Assembly (NCBI GenBank): GCA_052139675.1
Contig: JBKQWE010000033.1
Coordinates: 1 to 64,000 of the forward strand
Origin: JBEKCB01 sp052139675
Lineage (GTDB): Bacteria; Planctomycetota; Brocadiia; CAIUPP01
Reading direction: 5' to 3'
DNA length: 64,000 bases
The notes beneath the pieces were generated by a model, which did not search any database, had not been told where the DNA came from, and saw nothing but the letters and a program-made list of their open reading frames with translations. A program made the translations under genes and the position numbers. Positions 42,776-50,877 of this stretch are shown here, piece after piece. Each line of letters begins with the position of its first letter. Within the stretch, counting starts at the first letter, position 1.

Positions 42776-43762
42776 TTACTTTTCATCGTCCTCGTCCTCG
42801 TCCTCGTCGTCGTCCTCGTCGTCCTCGTCATCAGTCTCATCCTCGTCCTGCTCTTGCTCAGCCTCAGGAGCCGGCGCGGGAGGTGGTTCATCAACCGACG
42901 GGACGTCAGGCAGGACGATGCCGGAATCCTCATCGGGCCATTCGTCATCGGGCGGCTCTTCCGGTTCGGCGGAGGGCGCGGGCGCGGGGGATCCTTGCGG
43001 CGGCTCGGGAGGAAGCAGCGGCGGCGCCTGCACGCGTTCCTCCGGCGGGACGTACGTCAGCCAGATTTCGCCGAACGCCTCCGCCTGCTCCACGCGGAGG
43101 ACCTGCTGCTTCACCAGTTCCAGCAGTGCGATGAACGTTCCGATCAGCCGCACGCGCGTCATCTGCCCCTGGAAAACGCCGGCGAAGGTCAAGCGCCCCG
43201 CCGCGCACATCGTCTCTTCCAGCTCGCGCTGGATTCTCTCCTGCGGCATGGGGTCGAAGACGAGATTGTGGCCGCCGCCGGTCTGCTGGAGGATCTTCGA
43301 GAACGCGTCGAACAGCGTCCAGAGGCTGACGCCGGCCGGCACTCCCGATACGGGACCGACCGTCCCGTCCGGCCGCTCGCCCGGCCGCGCGAACCGCTCC
43401 GACTGCAGCTCGGCCCGGTCGTTCAGCGCCAGCGCCGCCTCCTTGAAGCGCTTGTACTCGAGCAACTGGCGCACGAGCTCCATCCGCGGGTCGTCCGGCT
43501 CTTCCTCGGGCATGGGCTCCGGTTCGGGCGTCATCAGGCGCGACTTGATCTCGATCAATTGCGCCGCCATGACGATGAATTCGCCGGCGACGTTGATGTT
43601 CAGCTCGGTCATCAGCTCCATGTACCGGAGGTACTGCTCGGTGATGCGCGCGATCGGGAGGTTCCACAGGTCCACCTCGGACTGGCGGATGAGGTACAGC
43701 AGCAGGTCGAGCGGGCCGCTGTAGGTGTCGAGTTCGACTTTATAATCGAGGCGATCGGTCAT
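42776..43762 (-). CDS. scpA: Segregation and condensation protein A with acidic tail
   Basis: A 328-residue kleisin of the SMC-ScpAB condensin. The start at 43762 overlaps the previous stop as ATGA, which rejects a longer frame. N-terminal kleisin signature: YKVELDTYSGPLDLLLYLIR, then VDLWNLPIARITEQYLRYME and AGEFIVMAAQLIEIKSRLM. The winged-helix part near 200-245 ends EIWLTYVPPEE. Residues about 255-328 are an extra proline-rich then almost purely Asp/Glu tail, which ordinary ScpA lacks. The DNA under that tail is TCGTCC-type repeats like intergenic repeat family B. No scpB or smc is visible in the window. Confidence 0.92.
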   Translation of the reverse strand: MTDRLDYKVELDTYSGPLDLLLYLIRQSEVDLWNLPIARITEQYLRYMELMTELNINVAGEFIVMAAQLIEIKSRLMTPEPEPMPEEEPDDPRMELVRQLLEYKRFKEAALALNDRAELQSERFARPGERPDGTVGPVSGVPAGVSLWTLFDAFSKILQQTGGGHNLVFDPMPQERIQRELEETMCAAGRLTFAGVFQGQMTRVRLIGTFIALLELVKQQVLRVEQAEAFGEIWLTYVPPEERVQAPPLLPPEPPQGSPAPAPSAEPEEPPDDEWPDEDSGIVLPDVPSVDEPPPAPAPEAEQEQDEDETDDEDDEDDDEDEDEDDEK

Positions 43763-44895
43763 GACTTCGGCGGGAATAATCCGGGCGCGGGCGGCTTGAG
43801 GCGGCCGTCGGCGACCCGGGGACAATGCACCGGCCCATTGCGGCGCGAGGAGCATTCGTTGCACGAGATGCACGTGGCGCGCGGCTGCCCGGCGCGGAGC
43901 CGCGCGACGAGGTCCGGCTCGGCGATGAACGGGCGCGAGACGGCGACGAAGTCCAGCCCGTCGCCCTCGAGCGCGCGGACCATGACCTCGTAGGAGCGGA
44001 ACCCGCCGCAGGCGCCGACGGGCACGGCGCCGACCGCGCGCTTGATCTCCACGGCCTGCGTGAGATAGTACGCTTCCTCCTGCGGTTTCGGATCGCCCTT
44101 GCGCATGGGCGCGCAGCGCTCGTCGCCTTCGGCCATCCAGCCGCTGACCTCGATGGCGTCAATCCCTTCGGCGGCCAGGGCGCGCGCGGCCTCGCAGCTC
44201 TCGCCGAGCGACAGGCCGTCCTGGATGAAGTCCTCGCAGTTGAGCTTGACGCTGACCGCCAGGTTCGGCCCGGCGGCGGCGCGCGCGCGGCGGAACGCCT
44301 CGATCACGAAGCGGCGCCGGCGCTCCGGCGTGCCGCCCCATTCATCGGTGCGGCGGTTGGTGTGCGGCGAGAGGAATTCGCTGAGCAGATATCCGTGGGC
44401 GCAGTGGAGCTGGACGCCGTCGAAGCCGGCCTCGCGCGCGCGGCGGGCGGCCTGGCCGAAGGCGTCGAGCGTTTCCTCGATCTCGCGCGCGGTCATCTCG
44501 CGCGGGCGGACTCCGCCGCCGACCGCGACGGCCGAAGGCGCGACCGGCTCGCTGACGAGATCAGCGGGCACCTGGCGGCCGCCGTGCGCGATCTGCATGA
44601 AGAGCCTGGTCTCCGCGCGCTCCTGGTGGACGGCCTCGGCGATCTGCCGCCACGGGCCGACCAGTTCGTCGGAGTGGATGCCGCTCTGCGTCGCCGCGGA
44701 ACGGCCGTTCGGAAGGACGTAGGCGTAGCCGGAAACGATCCACGGCGCGCCGCCCCGCGCGAGCGCCACGTACATCTTGCGGATCGCCTCGCCGGGCCGG
44801 CCCTGCGCGTCGGCGGCGTTCTCGAAAGTGGCGGACCGCGCCAGGCGCCCCGCGACGGTCACCGGCCCCGCGCGCATCGGTCGGAAAAGGATCAC
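43759..44895 (-). CDS. NADH:flavin oxidoreductase, Old Yellow Enzyme family
   Basis: A 378-residue FMN-binding TIM barrel. Visible markers are LARSATFENAAD, MQIAHGGRQ, GFDGVQLHCAHGYLLSEFLS and HTNRRTDEWGG, then GACGGFRS and AVSRPFIAEPDL in the phosphate-binding C-terminal part. A cysteine cluster (CISCNECSSRRNGPVHC) follows, as in the iron-sulfur-containing dienoyl-CoA reductase branch, but the FAD/NAD domains of those larger proteins are absent. It likely reduces an activated C=C bond. Its stop overlaps the scpA start by four bases. GTG at 44895 or ATG at 44877 could start it. Confidence 0.9.
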   Translation of the reverse strand: MILFRPMRAGPVTVAGRLARSATFENAADAQGRPGEAIRKMYVALARGGAPWIVSGYAYVLPNGRSAATQSGIHSDELVGPWRQIAEAVHQERAETRLFMQIAHGGRQVPADLVSEPVAPSAVAVGGGVRPREMTAREIEETLDAFGQAARRAREAGFDGVQLHCAHGYLLSEFLSPHTNRRTDEWGGTPERRRRFVIEAFRRARAAAGPNLAVSVKLNCEDFIQDGLSLGESCEAARALAAEGIDAIEVSGWMAEGDERCAPMRKGDPKPQEEAYYLTQAVEIKRAVGAVPVGACGGFRSYEVMVRALEGDGLDFVAVSRPFIAEPDLVARLRAGQPRATCISCNECSSRRNGPVHCPRVADGRLKPPAPGLFPPKS

Positions 44896-44904
44896 GCGGG
44901 TCCC

Positions 44905-46434
44905 TTAGTTCGACGCGGGCACGGTGATCGTCAAGACCGTCCCCGCCGTCAGATGCCCGGCCTGCGCCACGCTGATCTTGTTTTCCTTGGCGATGTCGCG
45001 CCACGCCTCGCCTTTGCCGAGCACCTTCTCGCTGATCACCCAGAGCGTCTCTCCGCTCTTGACTGTGTAGGTGACCACTTTCGAGGCGCCGGCCGGCTTG
45101 GGCGCGGGCGTCGCCGGAATGGCCAACGCCGCCGGCGGCGTCGAAACGCTCCGGGCCTGCGGCGGCGCCACGTTGGTTCGCGGCGGCGTTACGCTGTTGC
45201 GCGGCGGCTCGTCCACCTTCGGCAGGTTCCAGACGACCGGCTTGACGGCGTTGGGCGGTGTGGCGGGCGCCTGGGCCAGGCTGCCGGGCGCGCGCAGCGG
45301 CGCAGGCGGCATCTGGACCGGGGTCGCCGCCGCAATGCCCTGGTGCGAATGGCTGGCGGCCGCGGCCAGGTTTTTCGCGAGGACCGCATCGTCGCTCGAG
45401 CCGCTGAGGGAGTAATAGGCGAACACCGCCAGGAAACAGGCGGCGACCGCGCCGCCCAGCAGCGCGCCCTTCTGGAACCGGCGGAGCCGCCGGCGGACGA
45501 TCCACATCTCCTGGTCCGCGCGTTTCTTCAGGTCGGCGGCCTCGCGATCGAAATGCGCGCGGAGCGACGTGAGCTCGGTCTCGCGCGAGCTGAGCTTGTC
45601 CTGGAGCAGGCCGACCGCCTTCTCGTTCGACTCGACCTGCTGGCGCAGCGCCACGGCCTCCTCGCGGGTCTTCGAGACATCGGCCTCGAGTTCGGCGATG
45701 TGCTCGCACTTCGCCTCGACGCCCTGCTTGAGCTGCGCGGCGGCGGTGCGCAATTCCTCGAGCTCCGTGTCCGCGCCGGCCAACTGCTGATGGATCGCTT
45801 CCATTTCGCGGATCCGCCCGGACTGGCCCTCGATCGTCGCGGCCAGTTCCTCGACGCGGCCGCCGGCCGCCTCGCGCTCCGCGCGCTCCTCGGCCAGGGA
45901 CTTTTCCTTTTCGGAGAGCGCCTGGTCCTTCTCGGTCAGCAGGCTTTCCTTCGAGGCCAGCGCCACTTCGAGCTCGCTGACCCGTTTACGCAGGGCCGGA
46001 AGCTCCGCGTTATCGGAATTCAGCCGCGTCACTTCCGCGCGCGCGCGCGCCAGTTCGGCGAAGGCCTTTCGAAGGTCGGCGGCGGCCTTGTCGCGTTCGC
46101 CGCGAGCGGCCGCGGCCTCCTGCCGGAGCGCCTCGACCTCCGGATGCGGCGCCGCCGGCGCCGGCTCGGGCGCTGCGGATGCCGGCGCGCTCGGCTCCAT
46201 GACCGCCGTCACTTCCTCGGCCTGGACCGCTGCCTGCTCCGATGTTGTGAGCCCGACGTCTTCATCTCCCGCGGGCGGCGCGTTGGACTCTTTTGAGGCT
46301 GACGCCTCGGCGTCGAGAATCTGAAGCGCCTCGCTCCGCAACGGCTCCGGCCGCATGCTCGCGATGATCCGAATTCGGTCGTCAGGATAACCCTTGCGCC
46401 GATAATCGTCCACGAATGCGCGTGCGTTTCTCAT
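44905..46434 (-). CDS. Membrane protein with long coiled coil and C-terminal LysM domain
   Basis: About 509 residues. GAGGAGA at 46441-46447 favours ATG 46434 (or 46437) over the first in-frame ATG, which overlaps it. Order: a short N-terminal helical region (MRNARAFVDDYRRKGYPDDR), a heptad-rich coiled coil (about 90-315), a basic stretch (RRRLRRF), one membrane helix (about 328-352), a Pro/Ala-rich linker and a LysM domain (YTVKSGETLWVISEKVLGKG). Positive charges before the helix put the coiled coil in the cytoplasm and LysM in the periplasm, where it would bind peptidoglycan. It starts the transcript continuing into the OYE gene and scpA. Confidence 0.87.
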   Translation of the reverse strand: MRNARAFVDDYRRKGYPDDRIRIIASMRPEPLRSEALQILDAEASASKESNAPPAGDEDVGLTTSEQAAVQAEEVTAVMEPSAPASAAPEPAPAAPHPEVEALRQEAAAARGERDKAAADLRKAFAELARARAEVTRLNSDNAELPALRKRVSELEVALASKESLLTEKDQALSEKEKSLAEERAEREAAGGRVEELAATIEGQSGRIREMEAIHQQLAGADTELEELRTAAAQLKQGVEAKCEHIAELEADVSKTREEAVALRQQVESNEKAVGLLQDKLSSRETELTSLRAHFDREAADLKKRADQEMWIVRRRLRRFQKGALLGGAVAACFLAVFAYYSLSGSSDDAVLAKNLAAAASHSHQGIAAATPVQMPPAPLRAPGSLAQAPATPPNAVKPVVWNLPKVDEPPRNSVTPPRTNVAPPQARSVSTPPAALAIPATPAPKPAGASKVVTYTVKSGETLWVISEKVLGKGEAWRDIAKENKISVAQAGHLTAGTVLTITVPASN

Positions 46435-46680
46435 CATTTTTCTCCTCAAGACCGCTATATGTTGCGTTTTGTCAACGCATGTAACCCATTAGGTCGGGCA
46501 TTGTAGCAGAAGCGCGAAAAGGAAGCAAAATGAGGGCTGTTTCGCTCGCGAATCGCCAATGAAACCGGCCGTTTTAGCGCAAAATGAACGTTTCAGAAAA
46601 ATTCGACAGTAGCGACACTGAAAAGCGCAAATGAGGCAAATCCTGCGGTTGGAGAGGGTCTTGTCAGCGGCGGATGAAGA

Positions 46681-46886
46681 TCATGTCAGACTGCCGTTGC
46701 GGGAAAACAGCACGTAGAGTTTCTGCAGGGCTTCGGACGGAATCTGGATCTCGAGAGGCTTGAGATTTTCTATAAGATGACCTCGCGCGAGGCCGCGTCA
46801 TCCATCTTCATGCCGATGGTGAGGTAGCTCCCGACGCCCAGGCAACTGAGCTTGACGCCGCACTTTCCCATCTTGCGGTATTGCAT
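46681..46886 (-). pseudogene. Aldo/keto reductase remnant with internal deletion
   Basis: From the ATG at 46886 the minus strand encodes MQYRKMGKCGVKLSCLGVGS and onward to DDAASREVIL before a TAG near 46773. This is the N-terminus of a Kv-beta-type aldo/keto reductase. Almost immediately after, in a shifted frame, it reads IENLKPLEIQIPSEALQKLY and ends at a TGA at 46681-46683, matching the C-terminal ENLKALE segment of the same family. About 250 residues between the ends are missing. Nothing else is recognised in the gap from 46448 to 46680 beyond a small hairpin (46463-46479). Confidence 0.75.
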
Positions 46887-46926
46887 GGCCGCCGTTGCCC
46901 TTTCGAGTTTGCCGCGACGCGGACGT

Positions 46927-47634
46927 CTAGCGCCACCAGATCCTGGCGCGAAGGCTCTCGATCCACCGGCTGATTTCGGCGGAGGCCTGATCAGCTTCGA
47001 CGGAGAGGGCGAGAAGGTCGTCGGGGAGAATGAGGCGGCGCTCCTGGAGGATCAGGAGTTGCTCGCGGCAGGCGGCGAGGCTGCGCAGGGCGCGCTTGCA
47101 GTTGGCGATGTTGCCGCAGAGGGAGTCGCGCTCGTAGCCGATGCCGTGGCCACCGGCGACCTGCGCGGAGACCATCTGGGCGGCGAAGACGGCGCGCCGC
47201 GCGTCCTCGTCGTCGCTCCATTTCTGCATCCGCCGCTCGAGCAGGTCCTCCAGCCGCGTCGCAAAGTCCTGCGCGCTGACGTAGGCGGGGATTTCGCGGA
47301 GCTGCTCGAAGCAGCCGACGAGGTCCTCGGCGTCCGGGTCGTCGTCGAGGCGCTCCGGCTCGGACATCAGGCGGAGCATCTCGTAGGCCTCGCAGTCGAA
47401 GCGCTTGTCGCAGGAGGGGCATCTCGACGCCGTGCCGCCGCACTCCGCCAGGTCGTCTTCCCAGCCCATCTCATGCGCGATGAGGCGGTCGCGGTGCGGG
47501 TGATGGACCAGCGTCTCGAAGAGCTCCTGGAATTTAGCGGTGCGCGCGTCGGCGCGTTGGAGGAAACGCTCCCAGTCGTTCTCGTCCCACTCCTCGTAAT
47601 CGGGGGCGTCGAAGACCGGCTCGAGCATCGGCAC
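46927..47634 (-). CDS. Hypothetical protein with cysteine motif
   Basis: A 235-residue, strongly acidic soluble protein of unknown function. The N-terminal half contains AECGGTASRCPSCDKRFDCEAYE, whose cysteines could form a small metal-binding knuckle. The second half is helical (FATRLEDLLERRMQKW; ALRSLAACREQLLILQERRL). There is no signal peptide or membrane segment. It is the last gene of the minus-strand run that includes the YhaM-like protein, deoxyribosyltransferase and phosphatase, 113 bp after the phosphatase gene. Confidence 0.68.
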   Translation of the reverse strand: MPMLEPVFDAPDYEEWDENDWERFLQRADARTAKFQELFETLVHHPHRDRLIAHEMGWEDDLAECGGTASRCPSCDKRFDCEAYEMLRLMSEPERLDDDPDAEDLVGCFEQLREIPAYVSAQDFATRLEDLLERRMQKWSDDEDARRAVFAAQMVSAQVAGGHGIGYERDSLCGNIANCKRALRSLAACREQLLILQERRLILPDDLLALSVEADQASAEISRWIESLRARIWWR

Positions 47635-47747
47635 GCCCTTTCGGCTTGCGGAGAGAAGTCGGGTCCGGCGTTTTGGCCGCCACAGTTTTCTTAAGCGAGT
47701 CTAACCCAATCGCGTCGGCGGAGTCAAGAATTTCGCTTTCGGCCGTT

Positions 47748-48233
47748 TCAGCCCGCGTGTCCGCGCCGTCCGCGCTTCTGCCGGAGGTGCCGGGCGTAGT
47801 CGTGGACGGCCTCTTCCTGCTCTTCGGTCTCGACCGCGCCGGGCCGGAGCGACCGGACCTCGGCGAGCGCTTCCTCCGGCGTCCGGCCGAGGCTGACGAG
47901 ATAGCAGGCGGCCATGGTGCCGGTGCGGCCGCGCCCGGCGAAGCAGTGCACCAGCGTCCGCCGCCCCGCTTCGCGCGCCGCCGCGACGACGGAGACGAAC
48001 CGCTCGATCTGCTCAGCGTCCGGCGCGCGGTAGTCGTCCACCGGGATATGGTGATACTCGATGTCGAACTCGGCCAGGATGTCGGTGTTGAGCGCCGTCT
48101 CGGTGAGGCTGACGACGACGCCGATCCCGGCGTCTTTGAACAGCTCGACGGCTTTGCGCAGATCGTATGGCCGGCCCATCGCGGCCAGGACGTCCGGCAC
48201 GATCCAGGTCAGCGTTCCCTGCGTATCCAACAT
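47748..48233 (-). CDS. Dual-specificity/tyrosine protein phosphatase-like protein
   Basis: A 161-residue cysteine phosphatase. The P-loop is VHCFAGRGRTGT (C-x5-R-T with Cys nucleophile), and the general acid is probably Asp in IPVDDYRAPD. YDLRKAVELFKDAGIGVVVS precedes them, as in bacterial and archaeal dual-specificity phosphatases. It acts in the cytoplasm on phosphoproteins, phosphoinositides or other small phosphates; the target is unknown. AGGAG lies just upstream of the ATG at 48233. Confidence 0.9.
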   Translation of the reverse strand: MLDTQGTLTWIVPDVLAAMGRPYDLRKAVELFKDAGIGVVVSLTETALNTDILAEFDIEYHHIPVDDYRAPDAEQIERFVSVVAAAREAGRRTLVHCFAGRGRTGTMAACYLVSLGRTPEEALAEVRSLRPGAVETEEQEEAVHDYARHLRQKRGRRGHAG

Positions 48234-48367
48234 CGCGCTCCTGAGGTTGAGGACGAGCCCAGAGGGTTGTTGCCGCGATGAAATGTCGTCAGATACAGCG
48301 TATCAAAAATCCGCGGGCGCAAGCAAGCGCAGGAAATGGGGAGCCGGCGCGGGCGGCGCGGCGCGCT

Positions 48368-48826
48368 TCAAAGCGGCTTCCGCGCCAGGCGTTCGAGATG
48401 GGCGACGATCAGGCCGGCCAGGTCGTCGAGCTGCTCGTTGAAGCTGAAGTGACAGAGGATCTCGCTGGCGCCGGCGGCGAGCATCAGGTTCAGGCCCTTG
48501 ACCTGCGACTGCCGGTAGTCGGTGCGAACGCCGAGGACCGGCTTGCCCAGGCCGCGGGCGTAGCCGGTCTCGAAGGCCACGCCGCTGTCCGCGTCGGCGC
48601 CGTCCATGAGCGCCAGCACCACGTCGGCGCTCGAGAGATCCTCGATGCAGCGCTTGAAGACCGTGGCCAGGTGGCGCCGGTCGTTGAACGAGGCGGTCCC
48701 GGAGCGGAAGTCCTGCGGCAGCACGATCTCGCACTGGGGCAGCAGCGCCTTGAGCTTCTCGGCCAGGCGGCGGTTATATTGCCGCTCCATCTGGCTGAAC
48801 AGCGGCGCGGCGAGATAGATCTTCAT
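48368..48826 (-). CDS. Nucleoside 2-deoxyribosyltransferase-like protein
   Basis: A 152-residue Rossmann-like protein. The N-terminus MKIYLAAPLFSQMERQYNRR and the segment MDGADADSGVAFETGYARGL, with the catalytic Glu in AFETGYA, identify the family, which swaps bases on deoxynucleosides or hydrolyses deoxynucleotides. It starts 10 bp after the YhaM-like gene stops, so the two are coupled. Role is probably nucleotide salvage or sanitation. Confidence 0.9.
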   Translation of the reverse strand: MKIYLAAPLFSQMERQYNRRLAEKLKALLPQCEIVLPQDFRSGTASFNDRRHLATVFKRCIEDLSSADVVLALMDGADADSGVAFETGYARGLGKPVLGVRTDYRQSQVKGLNLMLAAGASEILCHFSFNEQLDDLAGLIVAHLERLARKPL

Positions 48827-48835
48827 CCGCGGCGG

Positions 48836-49822
48836 TCATCCCTTGTAAAGCCGGCGCTTCAGGCTTTGAGAATAATCCGTCCAGCCGGCGTCCGCGTTCT
48901 TGTCCTCCGCGATGGTCTCGGAGATGTCCTTGAGCTTGGCGTCGAGGTTGTCCAGGTAGTGCAGCGCCACCGCCTCGGCGACCATTGGCAGCTTGGGCGA
49001 GCCGAACTCGAGCTCGCCGTGGTGGCTCAGGATCAGGTGCCGCAGCAGGTTGACCTTCTCCTCGGGCAGGTTCGGCAGTGCGCGGACGCGGTCCTCAAGC
49101 ATGAGGACGCCGATGGTGATGTGGCCGACCAGGTTGCCGGCGTCGGTGTAGCGGAAGGTGCGCTTGCAGGAGAGCTCGCGCGTCTTGCCGATGTCGTGGA
49201 GGAAGACGCTGGCGAGCAGCAGGTCGCGCCGGAGCGTGGGATAATGCTCGAGGACCTTGACCGCCATCCCGGCCATCGAGAGCGTGTGTTCGAGCAATCC
49301 GCCGAGGTAGGCGTGGTGATTCTGCACCGCCGCCGGCGCGGTGCGGAAGGCGGCGCAGAAATCCTTGTCGGAGAGGAACGCGTCCACAACCGCCTTGTAG
49401 TCGGGGTCCTGGACCTGGGCGAGGATCGCCGCCAGGTCGCGCATCATCTCGGCCGGGTCGCGCACGCTCTGCGGGAGGAAATCGCTCAGGTGCAGCCCTT
49501 CGGTCTCGGCGCGCGTGATCGAGCGCGCGTTGACCTGGAGCTGGTTCTGGTAGCTCTCGACCTTGCCCTTGACGTGGATGAAGCTGTCCACGGCGATCGT
49601 CGCGGCGAAGGCCTCGGTGGCGTCCCAGAGGCGGCCGACGATCTGCCCGGAGCGGTCCTGCAACATCAGGTTCAGGTAGCTGCCGCCGGCGCGCGTGGAG
49701 CGCAGCGAGCACTCGGCGACGAGGAACACCGCGTCCACCGGCTCTCCGGCGCGCAGCGCGCCGACCATCTGCTTGCCCATGAGCTTCTGCCTGTCCTCGC
49801 TCGAAAAGAGTTTCGCCATCAT
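48836..49822 (-). CDS. yhaM: YhaM-like 3'-5' exoribonuclease (OB fold plus HD domain)
   Basis: A 328-residue protein with an N-terminal OB fold (about 20-110: YLNLMLQDRSGQIVGRLWD, FIHVKGKVESYQNQLQVN) and an HD phosphohydrolase domain. Metal-binding residues are His in LGGLLEHTLSM, the His-Asp pair in ASVFLHDIGKTREL, and His in LILSHHGELEFGSP. This architecture matches YhaM/CBF1-type RNA 3' exonucleases. Length is normal. Met1 or Met2 may be the start because the ribosome site is tight. Confidence 0.87.
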   Translation of the reverse strand: MMAKLFSSEDRQKLMGKQMVGALRAGEPVDAVFLVAECSLRSTRAGGSYLNLMLQDRSGQIVGRLWDATEAFAATIAVDSFIHVKGKVESYQNQLQVNARSITRAETEGLHLSDFLPQSVRDPAEMMRDLAAILAQVQDPDYKAVVDAFLSDKDFCAAFRTAPAAVQNHHAYLGGLLEHTLSMAGMAVKVLEHYPTLRRDLLLASVFLHDIGKTRELSCKRTFRYTDAGNLVGHITIGVLMLEDRVRALPNLPEEKVNLLRHLILSHHGELEFGSPKLPMVAEAVALHYLDNLDAKLKDISETIAEDKNADAGWTDYSQSLKRRLYKG

Positions 49823-49844
49823 CTCCGCCGTGCGGCATTGCCGC

Positions 49845-50105
49845 TCAGTCGTGGTCGGGGCGGTCGTCGCCGAACTGTTCTCTCAGCCGCTCGAAGCGGC
49901 TGGCGTAGATCATCTCGAACAGTTCGTCGCGCCCGGGGAAAAGCTCCTCGCACAGCTCGCGCAGCTTTTCCACCTGGATCACAATATCAATTTGCGGCAG
50001 GTCTGTCGAGAGGATGAGCACGGCGATCCGGTCCGCCTCGCGCTGGAGGAGCGTCATGTTCCGGCGCGCGCCATGAAGCAGCTCATTCGGCAATTCGTGC
50101 TTCAT
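49845..50105 (-). CDS. Small hypothetical protein coupled to mazF
   Basis: An 86-residue, probably all-helical acidic protein (LQREADRIAVLILSTDLPQ; LRELCEELFPGRDELFEMIY). Its ATG overlaps the mazF stop as ATGA, so translation is coupled to the toxin. It ends 22 bp before the YhaM-like gene. I recognise no family. It could be an accessory to the toxin module or an unrelated gene linked by chance. Confidence 0.65.
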   Translation of the reverse strand: MKHELPNELLHGARRNMTLLQREADRIAVLILSTDLPQIDIVIQVEKLRELCEELFPGRDELFEMIYASRFERLREQFGDDRPDHD

Positions 50106-50431
50106 TCGGCAAACATCTCCGCCAGGACCGCCAGAACCAGCTTCTGCGTGGCGGCGCCCATTCGGCCCAAGTGCTTCACGAAGCGCACTTTATCAATGGT
50201 CCGAACCTGATCGAGAACGATCTGGCCGTCCTTGCCAGCGAAACTGCACGCGACGCGAGTGGGGTACTCGCGTCCTCGGGTCGTCATGGGCGCCACGATG
50301 ACCGTGGCGATGTGGCGGTTCATCTCGTCGGGCGAGATCACCAGGCACGGACGGGTCTTCCTGACCTCGCTGCCGACGGTCGGGTCGAGGTTCACCAGGA
50401 AAACGTCAAACCGGCGGGCTACCACTGCCAT
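50102..50431 (-). CDS. mazF: MazF/PemK-family mRNA-interferase toxin
   Basis: A 109-residue protein with the full MazF pattern: RFDVFLVNLDPTVGSEVRKT, RPCLVISPDEMN, ATVIVAPMTTRGREYPTRV, and QIVLDQVRTIDKVRF. The conserved Arg in the TRPCLV strand and the Thr-Thr pair are where catalytic residues lie in known homologues. It cleaves mRNA when not bound by its antitoxin. It overlaps the antitoxin gene by 13 bp. Confidence 0.95.
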   Translation of the reverse strand: MAVVARRFDVFLVNLDPTVGSEVRKTRPCLVISPDEMNRHIATVIVAPMTTRGREYPTRVACSFAGKDGQIVLDQVRTIDKVRFVKHLGRMGAATQKLVLAVLAEMFAE

Positions 50432-50676
50432 TCGCTCTTATCCCACCGGCCGGGCACTTCCAGGACCAGGCGATCGTCCTGTTGGGCGGCCATCGCGGCA
50501 AAGCGCCTGGACCAGCCTTCCCGCGTGCGACGCGCCGCGCGGATGACCAGCCGGTCCGATTGAACGGCCATCTCGACTTCCGGCCCAATGTCCAACTGGT
50601 CCAGGACAACCTTGGGGATGCGAATTCCCCGCGAGTTTCCGACTCGGACTATGCGCGCTCTCAGCAGGGTAGCCAT
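50419..50676 (-). CDS. mazE: MazE/AbrB-family antitoxin
   Basis: An 85-residue protein from the ATG at 50676; an ATG at 50685 is possible but sits on its ribosome site. The N-terminal swapped-hairpin AbrB domain reads ARIVRVGNSRGIRIPKVVLD, followed by GPEVEMAVQSDRLVIRAARR. The tryptophan-rich C-terminal tail (VPGRWDKSEWQW) is the expected toxin-wrapping segment. It should repress its own promoter, where tandem palindromes are visible just upstream. Confidence 0.93.
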   Translation of the reverse strand: MATLLRARIVRVGNSRGIRIPKVVLDQLDIGPEVEMAVQSDRLVIRAARRTREGWSRRFAAMAAQQDDRLVLEVPGRWDKSEWQW

Positions 50677-50697
50677 TGGCCTCATCCTCGCCTGTAG

Positions 50698-50734
50698 GTA
50701 ATTACATTGTATATACTCTCGGCCTTCCGGTCAA
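50698..50734 (-). promoter_or_regulatory. mazEF promoter overlapping two tandem palindromes
   Basis: On the minus strand, TTGACC (50729-50734), a 17-bp spacer and TACAAT (50706-50711) give five of six matches in each box. Two perfect 8-bp palindromes, GTATATAC (50709-50716) and GTAATTAC (50698-50705), are separated by three bases and cover the -10. This fits autorepression by the MazE-MazF complex. The leader would be about 20-25 nt. The rest of the gap to 50878 shows nothing I can interpret. Confidence 0.75.
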
Positions 50735-50877
50735 GCGACATGCGGCGATCCCGGAACCTGCATTCCGCCAAGGCGTGTGCCGGCGGAGTGTCATTCGTTC
50801 GCGGACGACACTCATTGTGGATCTTGGTACATGGGGATCAATGAAAGAGTTGACAGAAAGCCAGCTCGTCCGGCGCG

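Noticed and set aside
42779..42850. Direct TCGTCC repeats as a CRISPR or microsatellite locus
   Set aside because: They lie in frame within scpA as the acidic tail; no unique spacers of constant length.
46525..46634. Three degenerate GCAAAATGA-like words about 50 bp apart
   Set aside because: Short, AT-biased and imperfect; not enough for an iteron or CRISPR-like claim.
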